64,000 bases of DNA from Multifurca ochricompacta (lineage: Eukaryota; Basidiomycota; Agaricomycetes; Russulales; Russulaceae), in assembly GCA_022496185.1 (NCBI GenBank), contig WTXG01000018.1, positions 186,001-250,000 on the forward strand, written 5' to 3'. The position numbers were made by a program, and so were the translations under genes. Within the stretch, counting starts at the first letter, position 1; each line of letters starts with the position of its first letter. Shown here one piece after another: positions 23,457-35,286 of the stretch. The notes under the pieces were generated by a model. It did no database searches, was not told where the DNA came from, and worked only from the letters and a program-made list of their open reading frames with translations.

Positions 23457-23789
23457 GATCCATGAGAGATATGAGCCTTCGCGTGGTCTATAAACTAAGC
23501 GAGAACGGCCGTGATTACAGCATGTGTCAATAGCAATACCCGATAGTCCCCGATATGACGCCTACCTTTACAGCCAATGACAAAGAGGTGCGAGCTCTGC
23601 GACGTCCATCGTATATGAATGTGTACTGTACTTAGTCGTGGCGTGTACTAAGTAGCTCGATGTATTATACAAATGCATGCTCTGTCCGCTTCAGGCTACT
23701 ATAAAATGAGAATACATACATAATCACGTCGCGTGCACCAACCCCGCCTCGTGCTAGACACGAGAATAAACAATTGGACTTACAGCCTA
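23457..23789. other. Spacer, no gene seen
   Basis: Between the membrane-protein start and the 3' end of the JmjC gene. No supported gene or repeat. Confidence 0.45.
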
Positions 23790-26278
23790 CTATGCAGTGC
23801 CCGCTATTTCCGGACGCGAACATGACACCCACGCATACCACATCATCGTCTGCAGTTGCAGTACGTCCTCCTTCCACATCCGCTCTAGGTTTTGCGCGCG
23901 AAACTCTTCTGTCAAGCGTGCACAGCGCTCAATGTTTTCCGGGCTTACAAAGTCCGCTGCAACCTTGATGCAGTCGGACAGATTGCACACCTATCGAAAT
24001 AATCCACCGTCAGTTTTTGTCTCACGGCAGTCTAGATGGCAGGTTGAAGGGCACACACTTGGTGCGCGCACCCAGCAGGGATGAATACCGCCTCGCCCTG
24101 CCTTTGAATCACCCGGTGACTCCTGACGCCCGTCTTCGCATATAGCTCTGCGCGCAGCTTTTTGTCAAGATAGAACTGTTGTGAGTGAATGGGGTCGAGC
24201 CCGTTGGCAAGTTTGAAGCGCTCGCTTAGAAATTGTCTAATCGCTGGTGCATCCTCCGCACGGAAAAGGTCCCACCGCGCCCCGCCGGGTGTGCCATCGG
24301 CACACGGTTCGACGTGCACCATCATGTTGACTGCATCAGCCATGTCCATATGAAGCCGTGTTGAACCCTTAGAGCCTTCTGTGTCTGACGTAGCAAATGC
24401 ATTGTACATTTTTGGACCTGTTCCCCAGAGATGAACATTAGTATCCGACCAAAGGAAGGGTAAAGCGCTTACCGAGGTCAGGAGCGACTGCGTTTGAAGG
24501 AAAGTGTGACGCGATGTTGAGCACCCCGTCACGGCGACAGTAGCTCTGAATTGGCACAGCGCGGGCGAAGTCATCGTATAGCTCCGGAAATGCACTCTTG
24601 AAATCTGTCCACGACGGCCAATCCTTCAATTTCCAGACACGAGAGTCGATCCGTTCGTCGTATTTGCCAAACATAGCAAAGAACCAACCAACTGTGACCT
24701 CTTGTTTTGCCTCTGTAACACAATCCACGATCGTGCAGCTATGATCACCATATTTCTCGATGAAATATTCTGGGGTCCATTTTATGTTAAATTTGTCCAG
24801 GACCCCTTTGACAACGAGCGGGCGGCCCTCGGCCCAAACTTGTCGAAATGTTTCCTCGGTAAGCGCCGAATCGCTGAATGTTACCGTTGGATGGAATGGA
24901 ATGCCGTCCCCGATGTTGAAAGGGTTCACAGATTGGGCGGGGGACTTCGATTTGAGTCTTTGAGTGTCGCGAGATAAGTCAGATGCGGAGGTAGATGGCG
25001 AGATGGGAAGCAGAGGACTAGACAGGTGCTCTGAGGTGGATGATGTGGTAGCTACTTCGACGTCATGAGAAGTGGTCTCTACCCTCACTAAAGGTATGGA
25101 GTCGCCCACTGACGGTGGTATAGAAGCAGGCGGCGGTTTTGTGGGAGTACGCTGGTTAGGTGGTGGAGGGTCCGGAGTTGATGGAGATGAAGCTGACGTC
25201 TTCACTTCTGAGTTGGCCGATGGTCGCCCAGTATTCGGAAGATGGGGATGCGCGGCGACTACGGCAGCGAGGAGGTCAAGATTCGCTAATGATTTGCCGG
25301 TATCCACTGGTGTCGAGTAACGTAACTCAGGACCTGTATACTTCTCGTCACTCAGGATGGCACTCATCTCTTTGACAGCTGCTCGAAGTTCCTGCTCTGA
25401 AAAACGCGAGACGGGGAAAAATTGTTGGAAACTATGGCTCTCGCGGGGGACGCATGCAATAAGACGTTTCTCAGGATCACGCCGATCCTTCGGCGCGGTC
25501 GCGGGGGTAATGTTCGGAGGTATTGCACAGAGTTTTGCATAACAGTCCGCACATGCCTCACGCCCGCATAAACGGCACATCCATGACAACGAAAAGAGAG
25601 AAGTCAAGCAAGTGTCTGGCATATTCAGTCGGTGGGGTGTCAAAAAGACGATGGAGCACCCTACCGCAGGTCGCACGGACGTCAACCTCACGAGGCCGGC
25701 AGATAGTATCTTTCTGTTCCAAATGCTTTATCTCTCGCTGAAGTACTGGAAGAAGTCCTGACGCAATTGCGTGCTTTTCTTCCCAATCAGCGATGCAAGA
25801 AGAAGGGTACCAACATGATACGCACCTTGATTGTGCCAACATGCACTTTCCGCAGCTCTGAATTCCATGACACTGGAAAAACAACCCGTCCAAGCGTCTG
25901 AGAAGTTTTGCTCTTGAAACCTATCCCACGACATGCACCGGCGGTGTCGCGTAGAATGAAGCGAACGTCACGGAACCGACAGGTATCCATCCCATTGCGA
26001 CGTGAGCACGACGTGCACCTCGAGAGCTTGGCGTCTTTATAGGCAGTAGCAAGACAGAATTTCTCTTGCATTTGAATTGAAAGACCTTCCTCTGAGTACG
26101 CTGTGGACTGTATGTGAGACCGCCGCAAGGCCAAGGATTGTCTGGTGTAAGAGTTGGAGTTACCAGATGATGGAGAGTCCGTCAAGTCAGATTTAATACG
26201 CTTTGATGACGATGTCTCTCCAGAATCGAGAGCAACCGAACGCGCGCGTTTCTTTCCTTTGCTTTTGGGGGCAGGCAT
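23790..26278 (-). CDS. JmjC-domain protein, KDM3/JHDM2-like histone demethylase
   Basis: Starts MPAPKSKGKKRARSVALDSG with a basic nuclear-type lead. Cys-rich zinc-binding parts follow: SRCTSCSRRNGMDTCRF, SRCVSCWYPSSC, then MCRLCGREACADCYAKLC. A Ser/Thr/Pro linker leads to the JmjC region: RPLVVKGVLDKFNIKWTPEY, VGWFFAMFGKYDERI, WKLKDWPSWTDFKSAFPELY, YNAFATSD, then STRLHMDMADAVNMMVHVEP (the H-x-D of the Fe site), EAVFIPAGCAHQVCNLSDCI (second His) and KVAADFVSPENIERCARLTE. Fe ligands are present, so activity is likely. KDM3 enzymes remove H3K9me1/2; the substrate here is inferred from layout. About 740 residues in several exons. The promoter is shared with UBR7 (189 bp). Confidence 0.85.
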
Positions 26279-26467
26279 TATCAAAGGGATGGAGTGCGTG
26301 AGCCTGAGAGTGTGTATTACGGGGGCCCAAGCGGCGCTAGCGTTAGACAAGAGGCAAGAGGTCACCGCCGCTGCTTACGGTCCGAGGTGCCGGAATAACC
26401 TTAATTACCGAGTTGTAGTACACGTGATCACCTCCACTTGAACTTGAACTTGAACTTGAACTTTGCC
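26279..26467. promoter_or_regulatory. Divergent promoter of the JmjC gene and UBR7 with a 6-bp tandem repeat
   Basis: Only 189 bp separate the two start codons. A tandem run of the hexamer TTGAAC (about four copies, 26438-26463) abuts the UBR7 ATG, and CACGTG occurs at about 26420. The region must hold both promoters; transcription start sites cannot be seen. Confidence 0.55.
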
Positions 26468-27989
26468 ATGGCCACGGCTACTACTAGTACCCTAATTGAA
26501 TATCTTGATTCACAACAAGAATTAGAAAATGAAGCCGCCATAGCGCTTCCTCACTCATTCTCTCATTGTACTTTCTCCCTGGGTTATATTCGCCAGGCTG
26601 TCTATCTTTGTATTACCTGCGCTTCGCGGCGCGGCATCTGCTCGTCATGTTCCATCGCTTGTCACACGGACCACGAACAACTCGAACTATTTCCGAAGCG
26701 CCGATTTCGTTGTGACTGCCCAACCAGCTTTTTAGCCCATCCTTGTTCGCTTCATAAGCAACCGGAAATCCCGAACGAGGAAAATGAGTATGGCCAAAAT
26801 TTCGATAGTAAATTCTGTCGCTGTGGAAGACCGTACAACGCGAAGTCGGAACGGGAGACCATGATTCAGTGTCTTGCGTGTGAGGTGCGTTAACGACACC
26901 TTCGAAAGAATCCGCACTGATGTTTTCTTTAGGACTGGTTCCATGAATCCTGTCTAAATCTGCGCACTCGTCCGTCATCTCGCTTTCCCTCCCCGGCATC
27001 TTTCACGGAAGAGAATAGCATCGCAGAAGTGGACCAATATGACGGTTCTCGGTCGGAGGTGTCGTCTTCGGGCCTCCCACCTCCCTTGATTACTGCCGAA
27101 GACTATGATGCACTTGTCTGCAGATCATGTGTCTCCCAGATACCTATCTTGCAGGCATGGTCTGGAACACCAGGAGTTGCTATGATCGTGCGTGAGAGCC
27201 CTGACTCCTCATGGAAGATTATCGGCGCACTCCAGGAAGATGAACACGCCGTAGAAGATAGCCCGGAAGCGACCCCCGCTCGCGTTGAAGCATCGAACTC
27301 GGAGCAGACACGCTTACCAACGCAGTCTCTATCTGGAGATGCCCCCGTATCTCCCTCAAACACTGACGCTTTTCAAGGACAGAAGCGAAACCTGCTTACC
27401 TCTTTTGCTGATGGTCCAAGCGCCAAACGCTCGCGCATGTCTGAAACGCCTCTCCATCTTCATGAAATGGTGTGCCTGGCACCAGCCGCGCGTCCATCTG
27501 TGCAGGCAATTTTTGCCCAGCGTGGCGCGCGAGTGTTGGGTGAGGGTGACGTCTTTCTTTCAGGAGACTGGCGCAAGCGATGGTGTTTGTGCGATTTGTG
27601 CCTACCGGAACTGCGAAAGCACCCATATCTACTCAAGGAAGAAGAGACATATGAACCCCCGGAAGATCCAGATTCCAGTGCGTTTTTCCATCAAAGAATG
27701 AGGGAAATTTGATAAGAGTACCGTAGAATTATCGTTGGAGGAGTTGGGACTCCGTGCCCTTGAGCGCATACCACGCGACCGTGCCCTTGATGGAATTCGC
27801 GCTTTCAACAATATGAGGTACGCTGGCAACTTTATCCTTCAGGTTTTTCTGATCCGATCATCTCTCAGAGACGACCTCAAAGACTTTCTCAGGCCTTTCG
27901 CTCAGGAAGGCAGAGAGGTGGCAGAGGTTGATGTCCGCAGATTCTTCGAGACACGAGCAGAGGCCGCACGTATAGGAACAAAGCGATGA
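26468..27989 (+). CDS. UBR-box and PHD protein (UBR7/Mlo2-like putative E3 ligase)
   Basis: Start MATATTSTLIEYLDSQQELE. A UBR box spans about residues 30-100: CTFSLGYIRQAVYLCITCAS, GICSSCSIACHTDHEQLELF and RFRCDCPTSFLAHPCSLH, with the Cys/His set in place. A PHD-like finger follows: FCRCGRPYNAKSERETMIQC, LACEDWFHESCLNLR, then YDALVCRSCVSQIPIL. The C-terminal part has WRKRWCLCDLCLPELRKHPY and EELGLRALERIPRDRALDGI, ending DVRRFFETRAEAARIGTKR. This order is that of UBR7 (human) and Mlo2 (fission yeast). UBR7 acts as a histone H2B ubiquitin ligase; here that role is inferred. About 480 residues; introns at about 26885, 27680 and 27817. Confidence 0.9.
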
Positions 27990-28876
27990 CACTCAATTAT
28001 CCTCGCATGTCTATCGTCGCTCGTAAGTACTATCTCTAGCTGGGTATGCACTTTGAGGTGAACCACGCGCACTAGGTTTCAGGAAGTGGATCACCACTGT
28101 TGGCTGTTTGTCCTGATCTCGTACCCGTTGTATTATCGGAAAAATTTACCGCCACATTCCTGGTGACATTTATCGTTATCAACATGAAACTACAAATGTC
28201 TTTGTGTGTTCCTTGAGATCCCTTATCAAAATCCTTACCGCACACCCAGTTTTAAGGGACTACTGCTAAACCAAGTGACTGTCACGAGCTCTTGTGTGGC
28301 AGCTCTCCTGCTTCATGGTGTTCGGTGCTCAGACTCGTTTATATGACACCCAGGATATTGTTAGCCATGCAACCAAGGGGTTGTTTTATGAAGTAATCTT
28401 TGTCCACAGGGAGGTATTGGTCCTCTCAATGCGGCTGTTCACATGTGGCTGAGCCCATTGACTGGCCGTGGCTGCAGTGTGAGTATGTGCTGCATTGTTC
28501 TTTCCGAACACCTTCGGAATCGTGAATATGAATGTTTTTCTCGCCTATTGGATGCAAAGCTTTAGCGGGATGAAGACCTAATGGAGTGTTTATTCCTCTC
28601 GATCGGCCTCAGTTCTACTAGGCGAGGCACTGGATATCTGAGCGCGAAAGTTGACTGGTTCAATTGGACAAGGAGCTATTCAACGTTCTAGCAAGCGTGC
28701 GTAGCCTTCTCAGAGGGTGTATCTTAAGATTAGATAAGATTATCTCAGTATTCGTATATAAGTCCGGCTCAAGTGTCCATCTGACAATCTCTTGTCCCGT
28801 CCCGTTTCCTTGGATATCCTGTCTCCCTTCAGTCTACTGTCTGTTCAACAGCTCGCCTGCATACCTCCAGACTGCA
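27990..28876. other. Spacer, no gene seen
   Basis: About 890 bp upstream of the HyuB gene. A full 5-oxoprolinase would have its HyuA half here, but I see only short frames with no HyuA-like motif. No repeats of note. Confidence 0.45.
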
Positions 28877-31118
28877 ATGTCTGCACTAGCAACGTCAGAC
28901 CCAGAGGGCCCAGACCCGATCTTGCTCACCCTCTTTGCCAATCGGTTTATGAGTGTCGCAGAAGCTATGGGGCGATCATTACAACAGACTTCTATCAGTA
29001 CAAACATAAAAGAACGCTTGGATTTTTCTTGTGCTTTGTTTGCTCCAGACGGCGATCTTGTTGCGAATGCTCCATTCATCCCAATCCATCTGGGATCCAT
29101 GAGCTTGTACGTCGAGTCTCTTATCCTTCGCGATATGATCTCACGTTGAAGTTGGCAGCGCCGTCAAGTATCAAATGAAACTTTACGGAGATGATCTTAA
29201 GGAAGGGGATGTTCTGATGACCAATTCGCCACACGCAGGAGGATCGCAAGTCTTAACAATATTTCTCTTCTATCTAGTGATGACAGGTCTCTGGCCATAG
29301 ACATCTCCCGGACATCACCATAATCAGTCCTGTTTTTGATCCCGAGTCCAAAGAGATCATCTTCTTTACCGCATCACGTGGCCATCATGCAGACATTGGG
29401 GGTATTTTACCCGGATCGATGCCCCCAACCTCCGTGAACATTTTCGAGGAGGGCGCAGAAATTGTCAGTTTCAAACTAGTGAAGGAGGGCACATTCGACA
29501 AAGAGGGACTATACGAATACATGATTGACAAGCCTGCGAGGTACCCAGGGAGTTCAGGATGTCGGAACATCCGAGATGTTGAGAGTGACTTGAAAGCTGT
29601 AAGCCACCAGGTGTTATTTCACCTATCCGTGGAATTTTGAGGAAAATGGACATCCCCAGCAAATCGCTGCCAACCACAAAGGAATTCAATTGATTCACCA
29701 GAGTACGTTTCTTTTTTTTTCTATTTGCGCCTGCAAGCCAGCCCATCAAATAGCTTTATCCTTTTTTTTGCAGTCGTGGGAGATTATGGCCTAAAGACAG
29801 TTCAAGGATACATGTATCACATCCGAAATAATGCAGAGCGCTCTGTGCGCAATCTTTTGCGCGATGTGGCCAAGAAACTCGGCAGGAATGTCTTGAACGC
29901 GGTTGATTATTTGGATGACGGCTCCCCTGCATGTTTTCTCCTTTAGCATAAGGAAAGGAGAAATTCTGACTCATCCACGGCAATACTAGATCTGTCTCCG
30001 TGTCGAAATAAATGTGACCGACGGCTCCGCGGTTTTTGATTTCGAGGGCACAGGATGTGAGGTTCGCGGCAACCTCAACTCCCCAATCTCGGTGGTACAC
30101 TCAGCAGTGATATACTGCATGCGTGCCATGCTGGACCTTGACATCCCTCTGAATGCGGGTTGCCTGATCCCTCTTGACAGTAATTGACTCGCCTCTGGCA
30201 CCATTATCCTCGCTAACCGTTTTACGGCAGTTCGGATACCTAGCGGCAGCTTATTGGCCCCATCTCGCACCGCGGCAGTTTGCGGAGGAAACGTGCTTAC
30301 GTCGCAGCGTATCGTGGACGTCGTGCTGCGAGCATTTCATGCCTGCGCAGCCAGTCAGGGATGCACAAACAATCTGACCTTCGGCGCAGGTGGTAAAAGG
30401 AGTGATGGCCGTGCCATTGCTGGATGGGGTTATTATGAAGCGCGTATCTGCATGCACACTTATTATATACAGATACTGACGGGTCGTCATCGCCCAGACT
30501 ATTGCTGGTGGTTCAGGGGCTGGTCCGTATTGGCATGGAACATCAGGTGTGCACACGCACATAACAAACACACGGATTGGCGATGTTGAGCTGCTCGAGC
30601 GACGATACCCGGTACTCGTACACACCTTTGGATTGCGCCAAGGTTCTGCTGGGGCTGGGGAATTCCTTGGTGGTGAGGGCGTTATCCGAGAACTTGAGTT
30701 CTTGGAGCCACTGCAGGTCTCTATACTTTCCGAGGTACGACCAAACTAATGCAAATTGACGTTGGAGCAAAAATCTAACCAGTCTCCATAGCGGCGGACT
30801 CGTGCACCGTATGGTCTAGAAGGTGGCACACCCGGGGGACTTGGCCGGAATACTTGGATCAAGCAAGGACGGGAGGAGGACGGAGAAGCCTCTGAGGATG
30901 GTTCACTAACAACACGAGAGATCAACATAGGTGGAAAAGCTACGATCCGCATGGGTAAAGGGGATCGCCTGCGTATTGAGACACCTGGTGGAGGTGGCTG
31001 GGGTGTTCCCACCGGGAAAAAAGCATCCAAGGGAGATGGAGATGGAGTGGAACATATCAAGAATTGGGCAGCGCGAGGTAGCCTTGCAGAGCGGGAAGCT
31101 GCACAAGCAGGATTCTGA
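28877..31118 (+). CDS. HyuB (hydantoinase B/5-oxoprolinase) domain protein lacking the HyuA half
   Basis: Start [20 protein letters not shown] (ATG 28877). HyuB signature segments follow in order: [189 protein letters not shown] and the Gly-rich end [20 protein letters not shown]. Eukaryotic oxoprolinases are about 1,250 residues with HyuA first; here only the B half (about 590 residues) exists. Three introns appear to begin with GC (29246-29300, 29929-29989, 30440-30497). Oxoprolinase splits 5-oxoproline with ATP in the glutathione cycle; alone, HyuB may be inactive or pair with another protein. Confidence 0.85.
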
Positions 31119-31312
31119 TGATCTGATGATGATGATGACATAATCAACAAACGATCACGTGATGTTGAATTGTGAAGCGCGTCGCTGAGAGTCGCGTGGT
31201 CGAGGACGTGGATGAGGTCGAAGACGAGTTGAGACGAGTACTCTAGTCGACGACTTTTCAAACCGTGACGAATGCGACAACTAGCTTAAACTTGTAAATC
31301 TCACAAACAGAT

Positions 31313-33761
31313 ATGTCATCGCAGCCTACGATAACTTCTCTTCTCAATTCTCTTCACACCCACCTTCAAACTCAGACTCAGCTTCTCCCTACGCTACACG
31401 CTCAACTTGGCCTGCCCCCTACTGCCCTTGCAGACGAGTTATCTTCTTTGCAGGAAGCCCTTACACGCTGCGTTGAGGACCAGATTGGCTCTAGAAGGAA
31501 ACAAGTTCTTGAACTAGAGGAGCGTTGTGAAAATCTAGAGTCGGAATGCCATAGCTACAGCATTGCCCTTGGCAACTCAACAAAGGGTTTGGAAATCACC
31601 GCTTCAGAGCTCCGTAGAGAGCCTGTTCTCCCCAGAAGATTTGATCGGCTTGCTGAACTTCAAGAGAAGTTGCGGCAGGTAAGTCGTTCCTGCTCGACCA
31701 CAACACTACTTAATTTTGACACAGCTGTACCACACCAAACTTGAGCAACTTAATGCTCTCACAGCTCGCCTTGTCTCCATATCACGCATCGTTGGAGACC
31801 GTTTTTTCCATGAAGATGTTCTTGGCCATTCGACAGGTTCCAGTCCTGATATGCCTTACCAGAATGTAAGCCCAGAACGGTTCTCGAGGCTGGAGAAAGA
31901 GCTCGTGCGAGGAAAGGGTGAAATGGTACGTCCTGTCTTGGTCCTTTGCTTCCCTATATTCACTGATGTTCGTCAGTCCAAACGCCTCAACCAGCTGTCA
32001 GCGATCTTCATCCAGATCGATTGGCTCCATACTGAACTCGGCATCGTACCGCTTACACTGGAGAACCTCCCGTCGTCGTCATCGTCGTCGTCAAATTTTC
32101 TTGGTGTGCTGCCTGTGTCCCGCCCATCTTCCGCTATAGGATATTCCATGGCATCCCCCTCGGACCCTTTAACTCCAACGCCAACGTCAGGTTCGCGATC
32201 CAAACCTTCCTCCTTAGTATCTCCATCCAACCCTGTCGAGACGGAAATTGCATACCAGCGCATATTTGCACATTTTGTTGCACGGCTTGATGAAGCAGAT
32301 GATGGGCCCCTCGCACGGCGTTGTGCTGGACTTGAGGGTGTTCAGCCAACCCCTGGTCTACTTGCGTGGGCTGAGACAACTCGCAATGCGCTTGAGGACT
32401 TGCAGCGTCGCCGCGAAGCACACATACAGGCCATGTATGACCAACTCGAGGGTCTATGGCGCCGGCTCGGGGTTCCAGATGCCGCGATGGACGAATTCGT
32501 CGACGCGCATCGTGGTAGCACGGAAGAAACTATCCACGAGTACGAAGCAGAGCTCGAGCGCATGCTTGAGTTGAAGCGTGAGCGCATGAGCGCGTTTGTG
32601 GAGAATGCACGCGGTGAGATCGCCAGGCTTTGGGATGAGCTCCTCATTGGCGAGGAGGGGCGGTCAGACTTCCCGCCTTACTTTGATGGTGAGTACTTTA
32701 TCTCGAGTTCCTATGAAATAGTTCCTGTGACTTCGCTTCCCCAGACGAACATACCGAAGAATTGTTACTCCTTCACGAAGACGAGATTAGGCGGCTCAAG
32801 GAGGAGCGACGAACAAAGTCTTATCTTCTCCCGAGCGTACGCAAGTATTTCGACATCTGTGAAGAAGAGAAAGAACTTGAAAATGCGGCGTCGGACCAAA
32901 GTCGCCTACTTGGGAGGGGCCCACGAGACCCAGGGCGACTTTTGCGTGAAGAAAAGATGCGCAAGCGCGTCCAGAAAGAGAAGCCGAGGGTTGGTGTGCT
33001 TCCATCGATGAGTAATAATGTAACGGTGCTGACGGTGATAGTAGCTCGAAAAAGACCTCCTCACATCGATTCCTGCGTGGGAAGCAGAAGCCGGTCGCCC
33101 ATTTCTCGTACATGGAGAAAGCATGCTGCAAATTCTGTTCAGCGCAGCTGGTCTCGCTGATAAGGAGAATGGTCGAGGCATGAAAGCACGGGCGGGTTCC
33201 GTGCCGCCACGCGCTACGACACCCAATTCTGCACCAGGAAAAGGCATGATCACACCGGCCATCCGCCCAGCGTCAAGCATGGGCCGCTCACAATCAGCCC
33301 CTAACAAACGACCGAGGCTTGCAGAGACGAACGTACCACAGGTTCCAGGGTTCGTGCCGCATTCCGTGAGCGGTGCTGGAGCAGGTGCTGGCCACCCGCC
33401 AAGCAAGATCGCAATCCCCGTGCCTGTGCGCGCATCTATTTTGCCTATACCCGTACCCCGCGTATTGTCTGCCACTATCCCAAGACAACATGCCGCACTC
33501 GGAATTGGACGCCCTCCGTCGAGGGAACCGCTAACTTCGAGCATCAGTAACACGCTTTTATCGGGCTCACAACGCGCGCGTAGTGCGGGCTCTGGACTTG
33601 GCGTGTCCTCGTCAAGGAATTCACAGACAATCGCTTCGAAAGCGAAGCGCGCGCGTAGAGAAAGCTTTCGCCCACGACCCAGTGGACATTGGGTGCCAGT
33701 GCCACAAGGGCGATATGGTGGTATGGATGACGACGCTTTGAGGGAAGAGAACGAGGATTAG
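31313..33761 (+). CDS. ASE1: Microtubule bundling protein of the Ase1/PRC1/MAP65 family
   Basis: Start MSSQPTITSLLNSLHTHLQT. N-terminal coiled coil (RRKQVLELEERCENLESECH), then RLAELQEKLRQLYHTKLEQL, LSAIFIQIDWLHTELGIVPL, a Ser/Pro insert, and the spectrin-like core: AETTRNALEDLQRRREAHIQ, AMYDQLEGLWRRLGVPDAAM, IHEYEAELERMLELKRERM and IARLWDELLIGEEGRSDFPP. The microtubule-binding stretch reads LLHEDEIRRLKEERRTKSYL and LLREEKMRKRVQKEKPRLEK. A basic, Ser/Pro-rich tail ends GRYGGMDDDALREENED. MAP65 proteins cross-link antiparallel microtubules in the spindle midzone. About 720 residues, several short introns. Complete. Confidence 0.93.
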
Positions 33762-34094
33762 GATCCATGCTTGGAACTTTCACTCGTGCTCGCCCTCATC
33801 TATTCGGCTTTTCTTTCTCTGGCAGGTTTGCGTGGCTATCCACGCGTTTTCACGATTATTATGGTTTTATGGTAGTAGATTATTCAATTGGCAAGTGTAC
33901 GATAGTCCGAGCTGTTGTACAGTGGACCGTCTCCGAAATTGTGTCGAGGTCTTGACGCTAAGATATCTGATAATTGGTTAAATGCATAAGGGCGCCCTAT
34001 TATTAAGGCTATACAGTAATGTCTACAATCTTTAAAGTCCATTATTATGCAAGTAGATTCGATGGCGAATGTGAATGCTGGTTATAGTCGGGCT
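33762..34094. other. Spacer between convergent genes
   Basis: Between ASE1 and GNA1 stop codons; both 3' UTRs should lie here. No repeat or gene seen. Confidence 0.5.
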
Positions 34095-34822
34095 TTAGAG
34101 CCTCGGCGTATGTGCACGCCCGGCTGCGTATTTCGCCTGGGGATAGTGGTAAGAATGGATACATAGATACCACACGAAAATGGCAGTTACCATCTCCTTT
34201 TCCCGTTTCTCAAAGCCACACTTCTCATAAAATGCTGAGATAAAGAACAAATGTTAGTAATGCAACTTTCCCTGTCAAAGACACACAAACGCACGAATAT
34301 TGGAGTCACTGCAGTTAAGAATGGTCTTATAACACCCTGCATTCTCCGAAATGTGCGTGAGAGCCTGAATTATGCGCAGACCAAGTTTTTTGCCCTGCAT
34401 CCCATGAGAAACAGCTATATCCTCGATGTGGCCAACGCGACCGAGTCCGCGCAAGAACTTGCGCTCTATGAAAACACCACCTGTACCGACGATCTGGTCT
34501 GTGTCCCGTGAGACAATGACGAGGATATAATACGTTGCTGGCGTGCTGCGCAGGGTATGAAACTGGGATTCCCATGCTGCGGCACCAACGTCGGGTGTTT
34601 GTGTGAGAACAGAAAGAACGGAGAGATGGCCACGTCCATAATCCGTTGAAGACAGTGGGCGAATCTTTACCGCAGGGGAGGGACGAGTGAGGAAAAAGAA
34701 GGAAGAAAGACGCTGAGAAGTAGTCGCACATGTAGCTCTGACGGCAACTCATTTTTGACGTGTTGAGGAATGAGGTCTTCTGTGAAAAGAAGGTCGAGTG
34801 CAGCATCTGGAGTAAAAGGCAT
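34095..34822 (-). CDS. GNA1: Glucosamine-6-phosphate N-acetyltransferase
   Basis: Start MPFTPDAALDLLFTEDLIPQ at 34822. After an intron the GNAT fold follows: IRPLSSTDYGRGHLSVLSVL, WESQFHTLRSTPATYYILVI, DQIVGTGGVFIERKFLRG, GHIEDIAVSHGMQGKKLGLR (acetyl-CoA loop Q-G-K-x-L-G), HISENAGCYKTILNCSD and SNIPFYEKCGFEKREKEMAKY. It ends AGRAHTPRL. This fits Gna1, which makes GlcNAc-6-P from acetyl-CoA, a step toward UDP-GlcNAc and chitin. About 190 residues in four exons. It starts 464 bp from HYM1 on the opposite strand. Confidence 0.93.
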
Positions 34823-35286
34823 TTAGATACGATGAATGGAGAGTAAAAGTTGGGTTTGGGTAGGTGGGTGAGTGAGGTTGAGAAGGTTGAGAGGGTTGGG
34901 GGTTGAGGGTTGGTAGAGTGGATATATATATATATTAATTGAATTTAATTGAATTGGTGATGCCCGTGCGTCCTCGTTCCATCTCGTTGTTGTTGTTGAT
35001 GTTGATAGCAGTGCTGCAACTGACACATATATTTAAATAATATAATAGTCCGATAGGGCGGACATTTAGTCTTGAAAAGAGAGTGTACAAATCAGGCTGA
35101 TGCCGGCATATTAGTGGTGGTAACTACTGTTACTGGTGTTCTGCTGTGTTCTGGCGCTGTGTGCTGTGTGCTCTGCTGTGTGCAGTGTAGCCCCACTCTT
35201 CATCTTCCTCATCGCCACGGGCCACGGTCACAACCACTCGCCCCTGTGCATCATTCATTCATCTGACTTCTTCTAGCGGTGACGCT
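34823..35286. promoter_or_regulatory. Divergent spacer of GNA1 and HYM1
   Basis: 464 bp shared by two start codons. It holds an (AT)n run at 34923-34936 followed by imperfect AATTGAATTTAATTGAATTG, and a (GTT)n run near 34987-34998. Both may set promoter openness; no named site. Confidence 0.4.
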
